Shown here one piece after another: positions 9,320-17,483 of a stretch of DNA of 59,832 nucleotides (position 1 is its first letter; every line of letters starts with the position of its first letter). Origin of the DNA: Caenimonas sp. SL110 (lineage in GTDB: Bacteria > Pseudomonadota > Gammaproteobacteria > Burkholderiales > Burkholderiaceae_C); NCBI RefSeq assembly GCF_001044395.1, contig NZ_JANU01000032.1:1-59832 (forward strand), in the 5' to 3' direction. A program made the translations under genes and the position numbers. The notes under the pieces are model-generated. The model worked only from the letters and a program-made list of their open reading frames with translations, did not search any database and was not told the origin of the DNA.

Positions 9320-9981
9320 TGCGCGTGCTGGTGGTCGAGGACGAGCCTCACCTGCGCGCCAACCTCGTGCAGGCGATGGCGGACGCAGGCTATGCGGTGG
9401 ACGCAGCATCCGACGGCAAGCAGGCGCTGGATATGGGCAGCGTGGAGCCCTATGACGCGGTCGTGCTGGACCTGGGCCTGCCGGTGCTCGATGGCATCAC
9501 CGTTCTCAAGCGCTGGCGTGCTGCCGGCATTGCCACACCGGTATTGCTGCTCACCGCACGCGACCTCTGGCACGAGAAAGTGGCCGGCATCGACGCGGGC
9601 GCCGACGACTACCTCACCAAGCCCTTCCACATGGAAGAACTGCTGGCGCGTGTGCGGGCCTTGCTGCGCCGTTCGCAGGGCCTGGCCTCGCCGGTGCTCA
9701 CGCTCGGCCCGCTCGCGCTCGACACGCGCAGCAGCCGGGTGACATGCGACGGCGAGCTCGTGCCACTCACCAGCCACGAGTTCAAGGTGCTCGCCTACCT
9801 GATGCACCGGCCGGGCAAGATGGTTTCACGCGCCGAACTCACCGAGCACATTTATGCGCAGGATTTCGACCGCGACTCCAACACGATCGAGGTGTTCGTC
9901 GGCCGCCTGCGCAAGAAGCTGCCGCCGCACCTGATCGAGACGGTGCGCGGCATGGGCTACCGGCTCGCGCCGCAAGCATGA
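9319..9981 (+). CDS. Two-component response regulator, OmpR/PhoB family
   Basis: A 220-residue regulator. The receiver domain has the acidic pair Glu7-Asp8, phospho-acceptor Asp51 (VVLDLGLP), Thr79 and Lys101 (LTKPF). The C-terminal winged helix begins at about residue 125 and ends with the typical VEVFVGRLRKKL-like recognition helix region and GMGYRLAP. Its closest known types are QseB/PmrA/PhoP. It sits between the PepSY protein (one-base overlap) and the kinase (four-base overlap). The likely target is the divergent SHP operon and its own promoter; no clear direct-repeat operator was identified by eye in the 282-base intergenic region. Confidence 0.93.
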   Translation: MRVLVVEDEPHLRANLVQAMADAGYAVDAASDGKQALDMGSVEPYDAVVLDLGLPVLDGITVLKRWRAAGIATPVLLLTARDLWHEKVAGIDAGADDYLTKPFHMEELLARVRALLRRSQGLASPVLTLGPLALDTRSSRVTCDGELVPLTSHEFKVLAYLMHRPGKMVSRAELTEHIYAQDFDRDSNTIEVFVGRLRKKLPPHLIETVRGMGYRLAPQA

Positions 9982-11378
9982 GCGCCGCATCTCGCACACC
10001 ATCACTGCGCCGGCGGCTGCTGGTTGCCACCGTGGTGGTGTTGGTGCTGGCGCTGGTGCCGGCGGGCTGGTTGCTGGGCGGGCTGTTTCGCGAGCACGTC
10101 ACCCAGCAGTTTCGCGAGACCCTGCAGGTGCAGCTCGACCAACTGGCAGCAGCCACCCAGTTCGGCGCCGACGGCGACCCCGTGGTCGACAACGCGCGAA
10201 TGACCGACCCCGGCTGGCAGCGGCCGCTGTCGGGCCTGTATTGGCAAGTCGATGGGCCCGACCGCTCCGCAGCGCTGCGGTCTCGCTCGCTGTGGGACGT
10301 CAATCTGGCGCTGCCTTCGGACACGCTGGCCGACGGCGCTGTGCATGTGCACGAGGTGTCGGGGCCGCAAGGCCAGCCGCTGATGGTGCTGGAGCGCAGC
10401 ATCCACGACGCAGCGCAACCGCAGCGGGTGTGGCGGCTGGCGGTCGCTCGCAGCACCGACGCACTGCAAGCTGCTGTCGCGCGTTTTCGCACACAGCTGG
10501 CGTGGTCGCTGCTGGTGCTGTTCGGCCTGCTGGCTGCCGCCTCATGGGTGCAGGTGACCGTGGGCCTGGCCCCCTTGCGCGCCTTGCGCGAGGCCCTGGA
10601 CGCTGTGCGTGCCAACCGTGCCACGCGGCTGCAGGGATCGTTTCCGCAGGAGCTGCAGCCCCTGGTGGATGACTTCAACGAGGTGCTCGCGCAAAACGCG
10701 GTCGTGGTCGAACGCGCCCGCCAGCACGCGGGCAACCTGGCCCACGCGCTGAAGACGCCGCTGACCGTGCTGTCCCAGAGCGCCGATCAGCTCGCCAGGC
10801 AGGCTGACCCGCAGACAGTGGCTCGCGTGATGGCCGAGCAGGTCGAAGCCGCGCGCCGCCATGTGGACTGGCACCTGGCGCGTTCACGCGCAGCAGCGCA
10901 GTTGCGGGTCAGCGGCACGGGCATCGAAGTGTTGCCGGTGCTCGACGGCCTGATCCGCGTGATGCACAGGGTGCACGCTGCGCGCGGCATTGCAATTGAG
11001 CTGCCGACGATCGGGCGGCCTGGGTCCGATCCGCCCTGGCGATTTGCGGGCGAAGCGCAGGACTTGCAGGAGATGCTGGGCAACCTGCTGGACAACGCCT
11101 GCAAGTGGGCGCGCAGCCGGGTGACCGTGCGCATCGATGGGGTAACGAACGAAGGTAGGCCGCAACTGCGCATCGTGGTCGAAGACGACGGTCCCGGCGT
11201 GGCCGCCGACCAGCTGGCCAACCTTCCCGATCGCGGCGTGCGCCTTGATGAGTCAGTTCCCGGCGCAGGGCTCGGGTTGGCGATCGTGCAGACGCTGGCG
11301 CAGGACTATGGGGGCAGGCTTGAGCTCCGTGCGGCCTCGGCGGGTGGGCTCGCTGCGACGCTGTTCCTGCCGGCGTAG
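9978..11378 (+). CDS. Sensor histidine kinase, PhoQ/QseC-like
   Basis: A 466-residue membrane kinase. Helices at about 13-35 and 175-196 enclose a periplasmic domain of about 140 residues, followed by a HAMP-like linker, the H-box NLAHALKTPLTVL with phospho-accepting His256, the N-box LLDNACKWA, and the G boxes DDGPGV and GAGLGLAIV. The LAHALKTPL form of the H-box is typical of PhoQ-like kinases. It starts inside the regulator stop codon (ATGA). A role in sensing a redox, metal or nitrogen-oxide signal for the adjacent cytochrome genes is inferred from position only. Confidence 0.92.
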   Translation: MSAASRTPSLRRRLLVATVVVLVLALVPAGWLLGGLFREHVTQQFRETLQVQLDQLAAATQFGADGDPVVDNARMTDPGWQRPLSGLYWQVDGPDRSAALRSRSLWDVNLALPSDTLADGAVHVHEVSGPQGQPLMVLERSIHDAAQPQRVWRLAVARSTDALQAAVARFRTQLAWSLLVLFGLLAAASWVQVTVGLAPLRALREALDAVRANRATRLQGSFPQELQPLVDDFNEVLAQNAVVVERARQHAGNLAHALKTPLTVLSQSADQLARQADPQTVARVMAEQVEAARRHVDWHLARSRAAAQLRVSGTGIEVLPVLDGLIRVMHRVHAARGIAIELPTIGRPGSDPPWRFAGEAQDLQEMLGNLLDNACKWARSRVTVRIDGVTNEGRPQLRIVVEDDGPGVAADQLANLPDRGVRLDESVPGAGLGLAIVQTLAQDYGGRLELRAASAGGLAATLFLPA

Positions 11379-11428
11379 CGCGATCAGGGTCCTCGCGGTC
11401 GCCCGCCGCTGGCGTTCCTCGGCCACGC

Positions 11429-13417
11429 TCATCGGAACGCGCGCTGCCGTTCGAACAGATAGGTCAGGTAGGCGTCCCGCCAAGCTGGCTGGGCGCACTC
11501 CGCGAACAGCCCGTTGCAATGCTTCGATGCGACGATGTTCGCGGCCATCCACTCGTCTGGCGCGATGCCTGCGCGCTCCACCAGCAGTCCGGGCAGGAAA
11601 GCCAGGTCCAGGGCGCGTACGCGTGGCGGCTGCGAGGGGCGCCCCAGGGTTTCGACGCTGTACCAGGTGGTCATTTGTGGCGGGATACGCGGATCGCCTG
11701 ACCCTATGCGGCGGATCATGTCCGGCGCGCTCTCGAAAGGCGGCTGGTGGTCCCCGAACCAGGCCAGCACCGCTGGACGCGTGCTGTTCGAGAGTTCACG
11801 GCGCGTGGTCTCCAGCGCCCGGGCGAAGCGGCGCGTGCGCCAGAGATAGTCGGCGAAGGTGTCGCCGGCCTTCTCGCCCCCCGCGTAGGCACGCGCCTGC
11901 GACACAAGATCGGGCGGCACCCGGCCCAGGTCGACGCCGTGCTCCGAGTGGTTGAAGATCGTGACCACGAAAAGAAAGACCGGTTGTCCGTGCTGGCGCT
12001 CGCGCTCCAGCACACGCAGGGCGGCCGCGTGCATCTCCTCATCGCTTGTCGCCCAGCCGGCAGTCAAGCCGATGTCGTTCATGTCGTAGAAGCGGTCGAA
12101 CCCGTAACCGGCGTAGGCGGCGCGCGCGTTCATCATGCCGCCGGACACGGGGTAGACCGCCACGGTGCGATACCCGCGCGCCCGAAGCGAACGCGGCAGT
12201 GAAGCGCTGACCTGGGGTGCCACGTTGAACGACGCAAATGCGCCTGCGCCCCCAAACACCGTGTGCGGCACGCCCGTCATCACCGTGAACTCGGACAGCC
12301 AGGTGCCGCCGCCAAAGGTGTGCACACGCAGCGGGCCGGCATCCACTACCGGAGGCTGCGCATCGAATGCGGGAAAGGCGCACAGATGGCCGGGACACCC
12401 GGACCACAGGCGCGGATTGACCTGGCTTTCCTGCAGCACCACAACGATGTCGGGCGTTGCCCCTGCTGGTCGCGCAGAAGTCTGCTGCAGCAAGGCGATC
12501 TCCGCCTCCAGCGCCGCCGTGTCGACAGGACGATAGTCGGGACGGGGTTCCAGGTAGGCGGTAGATAGAAACCGCGAATAGAGCGGTTTCTCCGCCTCGG
12601 CGAGGTCCCAGGCGGCACCGGAGTCGAATCGATCGGCGGCCTGGCGGGCCCAGGTGTCCAACGACGAAAAACTGCCCGCGACTGCCAGCAGGGCGCACAC
12701 CCGGGCCGCCCGACTCATGGGACCGCCGGGGCCGGCGGCTTCTCGCCTCCATGCCTGGACCAGCGCAACCGCTCCGGCCGCCATCGCCAGCGCCGTGTAT
12801 GCCACCAACGTGAACTGATGGCCGAAGACGCCCACGTTGTCCGAGAACTGCCGCATGAAAAAGCGCACGTCCTGCCAGGTCAGCATCGATCCGCCAAAGC
12901 GTTCCTTAGCCACCATCGCCGCCAGCCCGGTGCAAAAAAGCGCAACGCCGACCACCAGCGAAAATCGGGGCCTCCCGCTGAGCGCAAGCAAGACCAGAAG
13001 CGGCAGGCTCATCACGAGCGCCGCGAGTTGCGGCTCGGTCCAGGCGGCGCCAAAAATGACCAGCGCATACGCGGCCGCGTCAGACCAACGCCTGCTCACA
13101 CCCCAGGCCGCCGCTGCGCACAAGACGATGGCCAGCATATCCCGCCGTGAAATACGAGGTAGCGCGAAGTCCCCTGCGCCTGTCGCCGCAAGCATCGGCA
13201 TTGCCAGCAATGCCGCAAGGGCCAGTGCCCACAGCAGACGTTCGCGCGCAGACACCCGGAAATCGAAGGCGCCCGCTGCATATCCGAATACCAACACCGG
13301 CGCCACCGCCAGCCAATGCATCGGATGGGACCGCAGATGCCACGCCGCCAGTGCACCCGCAGCGCATACGGCAAGCGGTTTGCGCCGCGCCCTGACCCAC
13401 GCTGCGGCGCCCGACAT
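11429..13417 (-). CDS. LTA-synthase-like sulfatase-fold membrane transferase
   Basis: A 662-residue protein. The first 250 residues contain about 7-8 membrane helices; the rest is an alkaline-phosphatase/sulfatase-fold domain facing the periplasm. Predicted metal and catalytic residues are Glu330 (VVLQESQ), nucleophile Thr372 (GGGTWLSEF), His490 (FNHSEH) and Asp556-His557 (WFGDHQPP), the pattern of the LtaS/phosphoglycerol transferase and lipid A phosphoethanolamine transferase superfamily. It would move a phospho-headgroup from a lipid to an envelope acceptor. The ATG at 13417 shares a base with the upstream methyltransferase stop codon, so the pair is co-translated. It converges on the kinase gene with about 50 bases between. 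Confidence 0.85.
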   Translation of the reverse strand: MSGAAAWVRARRKPLAVCAAGALAAWHLRSHPMHWLAVAPVLVFGYAAGAFDFRVSARERLLWALALAALLAMPMLAATGAGDFALPRISRRDMLAIVLCAAAAWGVSRRWSDAAAYALVIFGAAWTEPQLAALVMSLPLLVLLALSGRPRFSLVVGVALFCTGLAAMVAKERFGGSMLTWQDVRFFMRQFSDNVGVFGHQFTLVAYTALAMAAGAVALVQAWRREAAGPGGPMSRAARVCALLAVAGSFSSLDTWARQAADRFDSGAAWDLAEAEKPLYSRFLSTAYLEPRPDYRPVDTAALEAEIALLQQTSARPAGATPDIVVVLQESQVNPRLWSGCPGHLCAFPAFDAQPPVVDAGPLRVHTFGGGTWLSEFTVMTGVPHTVFGGAGAFASFNVAPQVSASLPRSLRARGYRTVAVYPVSGGMMNARAAYAGYGFDRFYDMNDIGLTAGWATSDEEMHAAALRVLERERQHGQPVFLFVVTIFNHSEHGVDLGRVPPDLVSQARAYAGGEKAGDTFADYLWRTRRFARALETTRRELSNSTRPAVLAWFGDHQPPFESAPDMIRRIGSGDPRIPPQMTTWYSVETLGRPSQPPRVRALDLAFLPGLLVERAGIAPDEWMAANIVASKHCNGLFAECAQPAWRDAYLTYLFERQRAFR

Positions 13418-13965
13418 CACCGATAGACCCAGACCGAGGCGGGAGGAAGACTCATGGCGACGAAACGCTCGCGCCGGCCCTGGCGAAATCCTGCGTCGCG
13501 CAGCGGATCACCCCAGCCATAGGTGTAAAGCACACAAAAACGGATCAGCCCGGCGGTATAGCCCCTGGCGATCAGCCGCTTGATCTCGATACCCTGCGGA
13601 TTGTTCAGGAGCGGGATCGAGGTCACGATACCGACCGGTCCGCGCAGTGATTCCAGGGTGTCGCACGCGCATTCGGCACGCACTTCGAGCGAAGGGAACC
13701 TGCGCCTGAGGTTTGAGGCCCACACGGCATCGGCTTCGACAAGAACCGGTCGCAGGGCGGCGATGCCACCGGTGAGCGCCCCGGTCCCCGCGCCGAGTTC
13801 GATCAGTGCCAGGCCTTCCCCTCTTTCGGCTTCAAGGGCTGCGCAGGTGTTCCGGGTGACTTCGCCAACCACACGGGCAAGGCTCTTGCTCGCGGGCGCA
13901 ACCGCCCCGGTCTGGCGGGGATTGCGCATGAACCTCAGAGCGAATCCGCCCGCCTCCAACAGCAC
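13417..13965 (-). CDS. PmtA-like SAM-dependent methyltransferase
   Basis: A 182-residue class I methyltransferase. The N-terminal segment FMRNPRQTGAVAPASKSLAR is the hallmark of the PmtA-type phospholipid N-methyltransferases and their relatives; the SAM-binding motif I is ELGAGTG (56-62). The start is placed at GTG 13965 because AAGG lies eight bases upstream; a TTG two codons earlier is too close to it. It is the first gene of a two-gene operon with the sulfatase-fold transferase. A lipid or envelope headgroup substrate is suggested by family and partner. The exact substrate is not readable, and lysine or rRNA methylation cannot be excluded. Confidence 0.78.
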   Translation of the reverse strand: MLLEAGGFALRFMRNPRQTGAVAPASKSLARVVGEVTRNTCAALEAERGEGLALIELGAGTGALTGGIAALRPVLVEADAVWASNLRRRFPSLEVRAECACDTLESLRGPVGIVTSIPLLNNPQGIEIKRLIARGYTAGLIRFCVLYTYGWGDPLRDAGFRQGRRERFVAMSLPPASVWVYR

Positions 13966-13967
13966 TT

Positions 13968-14064
13968 GCAAGACCTTCTCCTATGTCGCCACCGTCAAAG
14001 TACCCCCTATTCTGAGCGATCACTGAAGCGGACCCCTGGCGCAGCGCGCCGGGAGAAGGTCTTG
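13968..14064. repeat. 14-base inverted repeat between divergent genes
   Basis: The sequence ggagaaggtcttgc occurs on the plus strand at 14051-14064 and on the minus strand at 13981-13968, separated by about 70 bases. The minus-strand copy supplies the ribosome-binding site of the methyltransferase; the plus-strand copy precedes a short ORF at 14069. It may be a duplicated translation signal or an operator for both directions. Confidence 0.5.
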
Positions 14065-14068
14065 CCAG

Positions 14069-14170
14069 ATGTCGCAAAACACTCTTGTCGATGGGCGTCC
14101 CGGTCCCATCTACTTGCAGCCATCAGAACAAACCTACCCAACATCACCCAGGAAGAAGAATGCTTTTTGA
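14069..14170 (+). CDS. Possible 33-residue leader ORF ahead of the flavin reductase
   Basis: An ATG at 14069 lies ten bases after a GAGAAGG ribosome-binding sequence and opens a frame of 33 codons (MSQNTLVDGRPG...) ending at TGA 14168-14170, eleven bases inside the next gene. The overlap would allow coupled translation. There is no homology evidence and the frame could be chance. Confidence 0.25.
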   Translation: MSQNTLVDGRPGPIYLQPSEQTYPTSPRKKNAF

Positions 14171-15245
14171 TCCCCTTTCCAGCGCCTCGCTTCAGCTTGC
14201 CAATCGCGTCGTCATGGCCCCCATGACGCGCAGCCGGGCCGTCGAGGCGAACACGCCCAACGCCCTGATCGCGACGCACTACGCCCAGCGCGCAACGGCG
14301 GGCCTCATCATTACCGAAGGCACTTCGCCTTCACCGAACGGCCTGGGTTATCCGCGCATTCCGGGCCTGTTCAACCAGGCGCAGGTCGTCGCATGGAAGG
14401 CTGTCACCGACGCCGTCCATGCGAAAGGCGGCATGATATTTGTGCAGCTCATGCACACCGGCCGCGTGACGCAGTCAGCCAACCTGCCCGCTGGCGCCGA
14501 AGTGGTCGGGCCGACCGCCGAGCTTTGCCCCGGCCAGATGTACACCGATGCACATGGCATGCAGCCGCACAGCGTTCCTCGCGCCATGACCGAGGCCGAC
14601 ATTGCCACGGCTGTGGGCGAGTACGCCCAGTCGGCCCGACTCGCGATCGAAGCCGGATTCGACGGCGTCGAGTTGCATGCCGCCAACGGCTACCTGATCG
14701 AGCAGTTCCTGAACGGCAACGTGAACCAGCGAACCGACGGCTACGGCGGCGACATGGAGCGGCGCAATCGCTTCGCGCTTGAAGTGACCCGCGCCACGGT
14801 CGACGCCATCGGGGCCGATCGCGTGGGCATCCGGCTGTCGCCATTCGGTGTGTTCAACAGCACGGGCGCTTTCCCCGGCGTGGAAGCGCAATACATCGCG
14901 CTCACTGAAGAGCTGTCAAAGCTCGGGCTGCTCTACCTGCATGTGCTGGACCATTCGGCCATGGGCACCCCGCCGGTGCCTGCGCAACTGAAGGCAAAAC
15001 TGCGCGCTGCGTTCAAGGGGCTGTTCATCCTGGCTGGCGGCTTCGATCGCGAGTCCGCCGAAGCCGCGCTGGTTGCGGGTCAGGCCGATCTCATCGCGTT
15101 TGCGCGACCGTTCATCGCCAACCCAGACCTGGTCGAGCGCATGCGGACGCAAGCACCACTGGCCGCACCGGATATGGAACTGGCGTACACGCCTGGCGCC
15201 AAGGGCTACACCGACTATCCCGCGTTGGAGGCGAGTCCGGCGTGA
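14160..15245 (+). CDS. Alkene reductase, Old Yellow Enzyme family (NemA-like)
   Basis: A 361-residue FMN-dependent TIM-barrel ene-reductase. The start at ATG 14160 follows an AGGAAGAAG ribosome-binding site. Diagnostic features: RVVMAPMTRSRA (16-27) at the FMN site, the substrate-binding pair His173/Asn176 in ELHAANGYLIEQFLN, and the TDGYGGDMERRNRF segment (192-205). Length and motifs are those of the N-ethylmaleimide reductase/xenobiotic reductase group, which reduces α,β-unsaturated carbonyls, nitrate esters or quinones with NAD(P)H. In many bacteria a TetR-type repressor (NemR) adjoins it; none is present here. It is divergent from the PmtA-like gene and converges on exonuclease III. Confidence 0.92.
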   Translation: MLFDPLSSASLQLANRVVMAPMTRSRAVEANTPNALIATHYAQRATAGLIITEGTSPSPNGLGYPRIPGLFNQAQVVAWKAVTDAVHAKGGMIFVQLMHTGRVTQSANLPAGAEVVGPTAELCPGQMYTDAHGMQPHSVPRAMTEADIATAVGEYAQSARLAIEAGFDGVELHAANGYLIEQFLNGNVNQRTDGYGGDMERRNRFALEVTRATVDAIGADRVGIRLSPFGVFNSTGAFPGVEAQYIALTEELSKLGLLYLHVLDHSAMGTPPVPAQLKAKLRAAFKGLFILAGGFDRESAEAALVAGQADLIAFARPFIANPDLVERMRTQAPLAAPDMELAYTPGAKGYTDYPALEASPA

Positions 15246-15285
15246 CAACCGGCGGGCGGTTGTGCGCCTTCGCGGATGCGCCGCA

Positions 15286-16077
15286 TCAGAGGCTGAATTC
15301 GTAATCCACCGTGATCGGCGCGTGATCTGAAAACTTCTGCGCCTTGTAGATGGATTCGGTTCGCGCCAGGCGTGCGGTGGCTGGCGTTGCGAGGTGGTAG
15401 TCCAGCCGCCACCCCACATTGTTCGTGTACGCCTGCCCCCGGTTGCTCCACCACGTGTAGCACTCTTCGGTGGTGTCGGGCTTGAGCAGGCGGTACACAT
15501 CGACCAGGCCGGTTTCGGAAATCAGCTTGGTCATCCATGCGCGCTCTTCGGGCAGGAAGCCGCTGTTCTTCCTGTTGCTGCGAAAGTTCTTCAGGTCGCT
15601 TTCCTGGTGCGCGATGTTCACGTCTCCGCACAGGATGAACTCGCGGCTTTGCTTGAGCTTGCAAAGGAACGGATCGAACTCTTCGAGGAACCGGAACTTC
15701 GCCCGCTGGCGATGTTCGCCGGATGAGCCGCTGGGAAAGTAGCAGCTCACGATGGAAAACTTGCGCGATGGCGTGTCGAAGCGCAGTTCGACATAGCGGC
15801 CTTCGGCATCGAACTCGCTCGAGCCGTAACCGACCACCACGTCGCTCGGCTCATGCCGCGTGTAGAGCGCCACGCCGGAATAGCCCTTCTTCTCCGCGAA
15901 ATGAAAGTAGCCCTTGAGGCCCGCCAGTTGCTCGAAGCGGCCTTCGATGTCGGCGGCCTGGGCCTTGACCTCCTGCAAGCAGAGGCAGTCGGGGTTGGTG
16001 CTGGCGATCCACGCTTCGACACCCTTGCTGGTGGCGGAGCGGATTCCATTGAGATTGAGGCTGGTCAGTCGGAACAT
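15286..16077 (-). CDS. xth: Exodeoxyribonuclease III
   Basis: A 263-residue Mg-dependent AP endonuclease/3'-exonuclease for base-excision repair. Motifs: SLNLNGIRS (6-14), metal ligand Glu36 in CLQEVKAQ, GDVNIAHQESD with the catalytic Asp/Asn, and SDHAPI near the C-terminus with the general-base His. The start at ATG 16077 opens directly with MFRLTSLNLNG, the usual N-terminus. Its first 13 bases overlap the end of the upstream TPR gene, so the two are probably co-transcribed. It converges on the reductase gene with 40 bases between, which hold a small caaccg/cggttg hairpin without a T-run. Confidence 0.93.
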   Translation of the reverse strand: MFRLTSLNLNGIRSATSKGVEAWIASTNPDCLCLQEVKAQAADIEGRFEQLAGLKGYFHFAEKKGYSGVALYTRHEPSDVVVGYGSSEFDAEGRYVELRFDTPSRKFSIVSCYFPSGSSGEHRQRAKFRFLEEFDPFLCKLKQSREFILCGDVNIAHQESDLKNFRSNRKNSGFLPEERAWMTKLISETGLVDVYRLLKPDTTEECYTWWSNRGQAYTNNVGWRLDYHLATPATARLARTESIYKAQKFSDHAPITVDYEFSL

Positions 16078-17468
16078 GCGAATTGATCGGTGAGGCTTTG
16101 GGCGACTCGCGCCAGGAGGGCGTCGCGTTCGCCGGGCGCGTGCTCGCGCCAGAGCGTCATTGTCGGGTACCAGCGCGTGTCGGCACGATCGATGCCCCAG
16201 CGCCAGTCGGAGTTGAACGGCAGCAGCAGCCATGTCGGCCGGCCCAGCGCGCCGGACAGATGCGCGACGCTGGTATCGACGCTGATCACCAGGTCCATGC
16301 AGGCGCACAGGCCCGCCGTGACACTGAAGTCCGTGAGCTGCGACGAGGCATCGAACACATCGCCGCGCGCTTGCATCGCCTCGCGGTCGCCCGCGCGCAG
16401 GTCGCGTTGCAGGCACACATAGTGGGGACCACGCGGCAGTGTTGCCAGCAGGCGTGCGAGGCCGATGCTTCGCGCCTTGTCGTTGCCGTGCGCCGGGTTG
16501 CCGCCGGCGACCAGTCCCACGCGAACCTGCCTTGGTTGACCAAGCCGGGTTCGCCATGCAGCGGTGTGCGATTCGGGTGCAACCAGGTACGGATGCGTCT
16601 GCGGCCACTGCCGCAAGGGCTCGCCCGCCAGCCACGGAATGCTCATCAACGGCGCGTGCAGGTCGTAGGGCGGCAGCGCCCCGCCGCTGGCGACGATCCG
16701 GGTGTTCTCGAAACGCCCGGCCAGCAGGGGGGCGACTTCAGGTTGCACCAGCAGCAGCACACGCGCGCCTTGCGCGACAACCCACGCGACATACCGGCAG
16801 AACTGCAGGGTGTCGCCCAGCCCCTGTTCGGCATAGAGCAGCACGGTCTTGCCCTGCAATGCCGCACCGGGCTGCCAACGGGGTTTGCGAAGGTGACGCC
16901 CGGCCATCGGCATTGAAGGCCGCTGCCAGCGCCACTCGAACTCTTGCCAGCCGCGCGCCTCATCGCCCATGCGCAAAAGCACCAGCGCCAGGTTCCAGTG
17001 CGCTTCGACGTGATTCGGGTCTGCGGCAATCGCGTACTCGAGCGACTGCCGCGCCTCGTCGTGGCGGCCCAGATCGGCCAGGGCGAGTCCGCGGTTTTGC
17101 CACGCGGTTGCGTTCTTCGCATCCAGGGCGAGCGCCCGGTCGTAGTCGGCGAGCGCGGCGGTGCGGTCCCCCAGGTCGTAATGCGTGTTGGCGCGGTGCA
17201 GCCACGCGCGGGCGTAGGCAGGATTCAGGGCGACCGCGCGATCGAAGCTCGCGATCGCTTCGCGCAGGCGCCCCAGCTGGCGCAGTGTCTGGCCGTGCTC
17301 ATGCTGCAGCGGCGCGCATTGCCGGGCCGCGTCGCTGGAGCCGATGACAGGGGCCGTCAGCGCCAGCGCCTGCGCGGGTTGGCCGGCCTGCCGCAGTGCC
17401 CAGGAGCGCTGCGCGAGGGCGTTGGCCTGGGCTTCGTTCAATACAGCGGTCAATACAATCTCGTCCAC
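16065..17468 (-). CDS. TPR protein with heptosyltransferase-like domain
   Basis: About 467 residues. The first 170 hold three to four tetratricopeptide repeats (for example AIASFDRAVALNPAYARAWL and ALADYDRALALDAKNATAWQ). The remaining 290 resemble glycosyltransferase family 9/41-like domains: LLYAEQGLGDTLQFCRY (a GT-B nucleotide-sugar fold start), VGLVAGGNPAHGND and LVISVDTSVAHLSGALG. Such fusions are widespread in proteobacteria and of unclear function; O-linked glycosylation is one proposal. The start is uncertain: GTG 17468 is used, but ATG 17495 would overlap divergent pyrE by 12 bases and TTG 17453 or 17441 are also possible. No good ribosome-binding site marks any of them. Confidence 0.8.
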   Translation of the reverse strand: MDEIVLTAVLNEAQANALAQRSWALRQAGQPAQALALTAPVIGSSDAARQCAPLQHEHGQTLRQLGRLREAIASFDRAVALNPAYARAWLHRANTHYDLGDRTAALADYDRALALDAKNATAWQNRGLALADLGRHDEARQSLEYAIAADPNHVEAHWNLALVLLRMGDEARGWQEFEWRWQRPSMPMAGRHLRKPRWQPGAALQGKTVLLYAEQGLGDTLQFCRYVAWVVAQGARVLLLVQPEVAPLLAGRFENTRIVASGGALPPYDLHAPLMSIPWLAGEPLRQWPQTHPYLVAPESHTAAWRTRLGQPRQVRVGLVAGGNPAHGNDKARSIGLARLLATLPRGPHYVCLQRDLRAGDREAMQARGDVFDASSQLTDFSVTAGLCACMDLVISVDTSVAHLSGALGRPTWLLLPFNSDWRWGIDRADTRWYPTMTLWREHAPGERDALLARVAQSLTDQFACSD

Positions 17469-17483
17469 GACAAAGGGTTTCGC

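Noticed and set aside
15243..15263. Small caaccg/cggttg hairpin between the reductase and exonuclease III genes
   Set aside because: Stem of only five to six pairs and no T-run on either strand; not enough for a terminator call.
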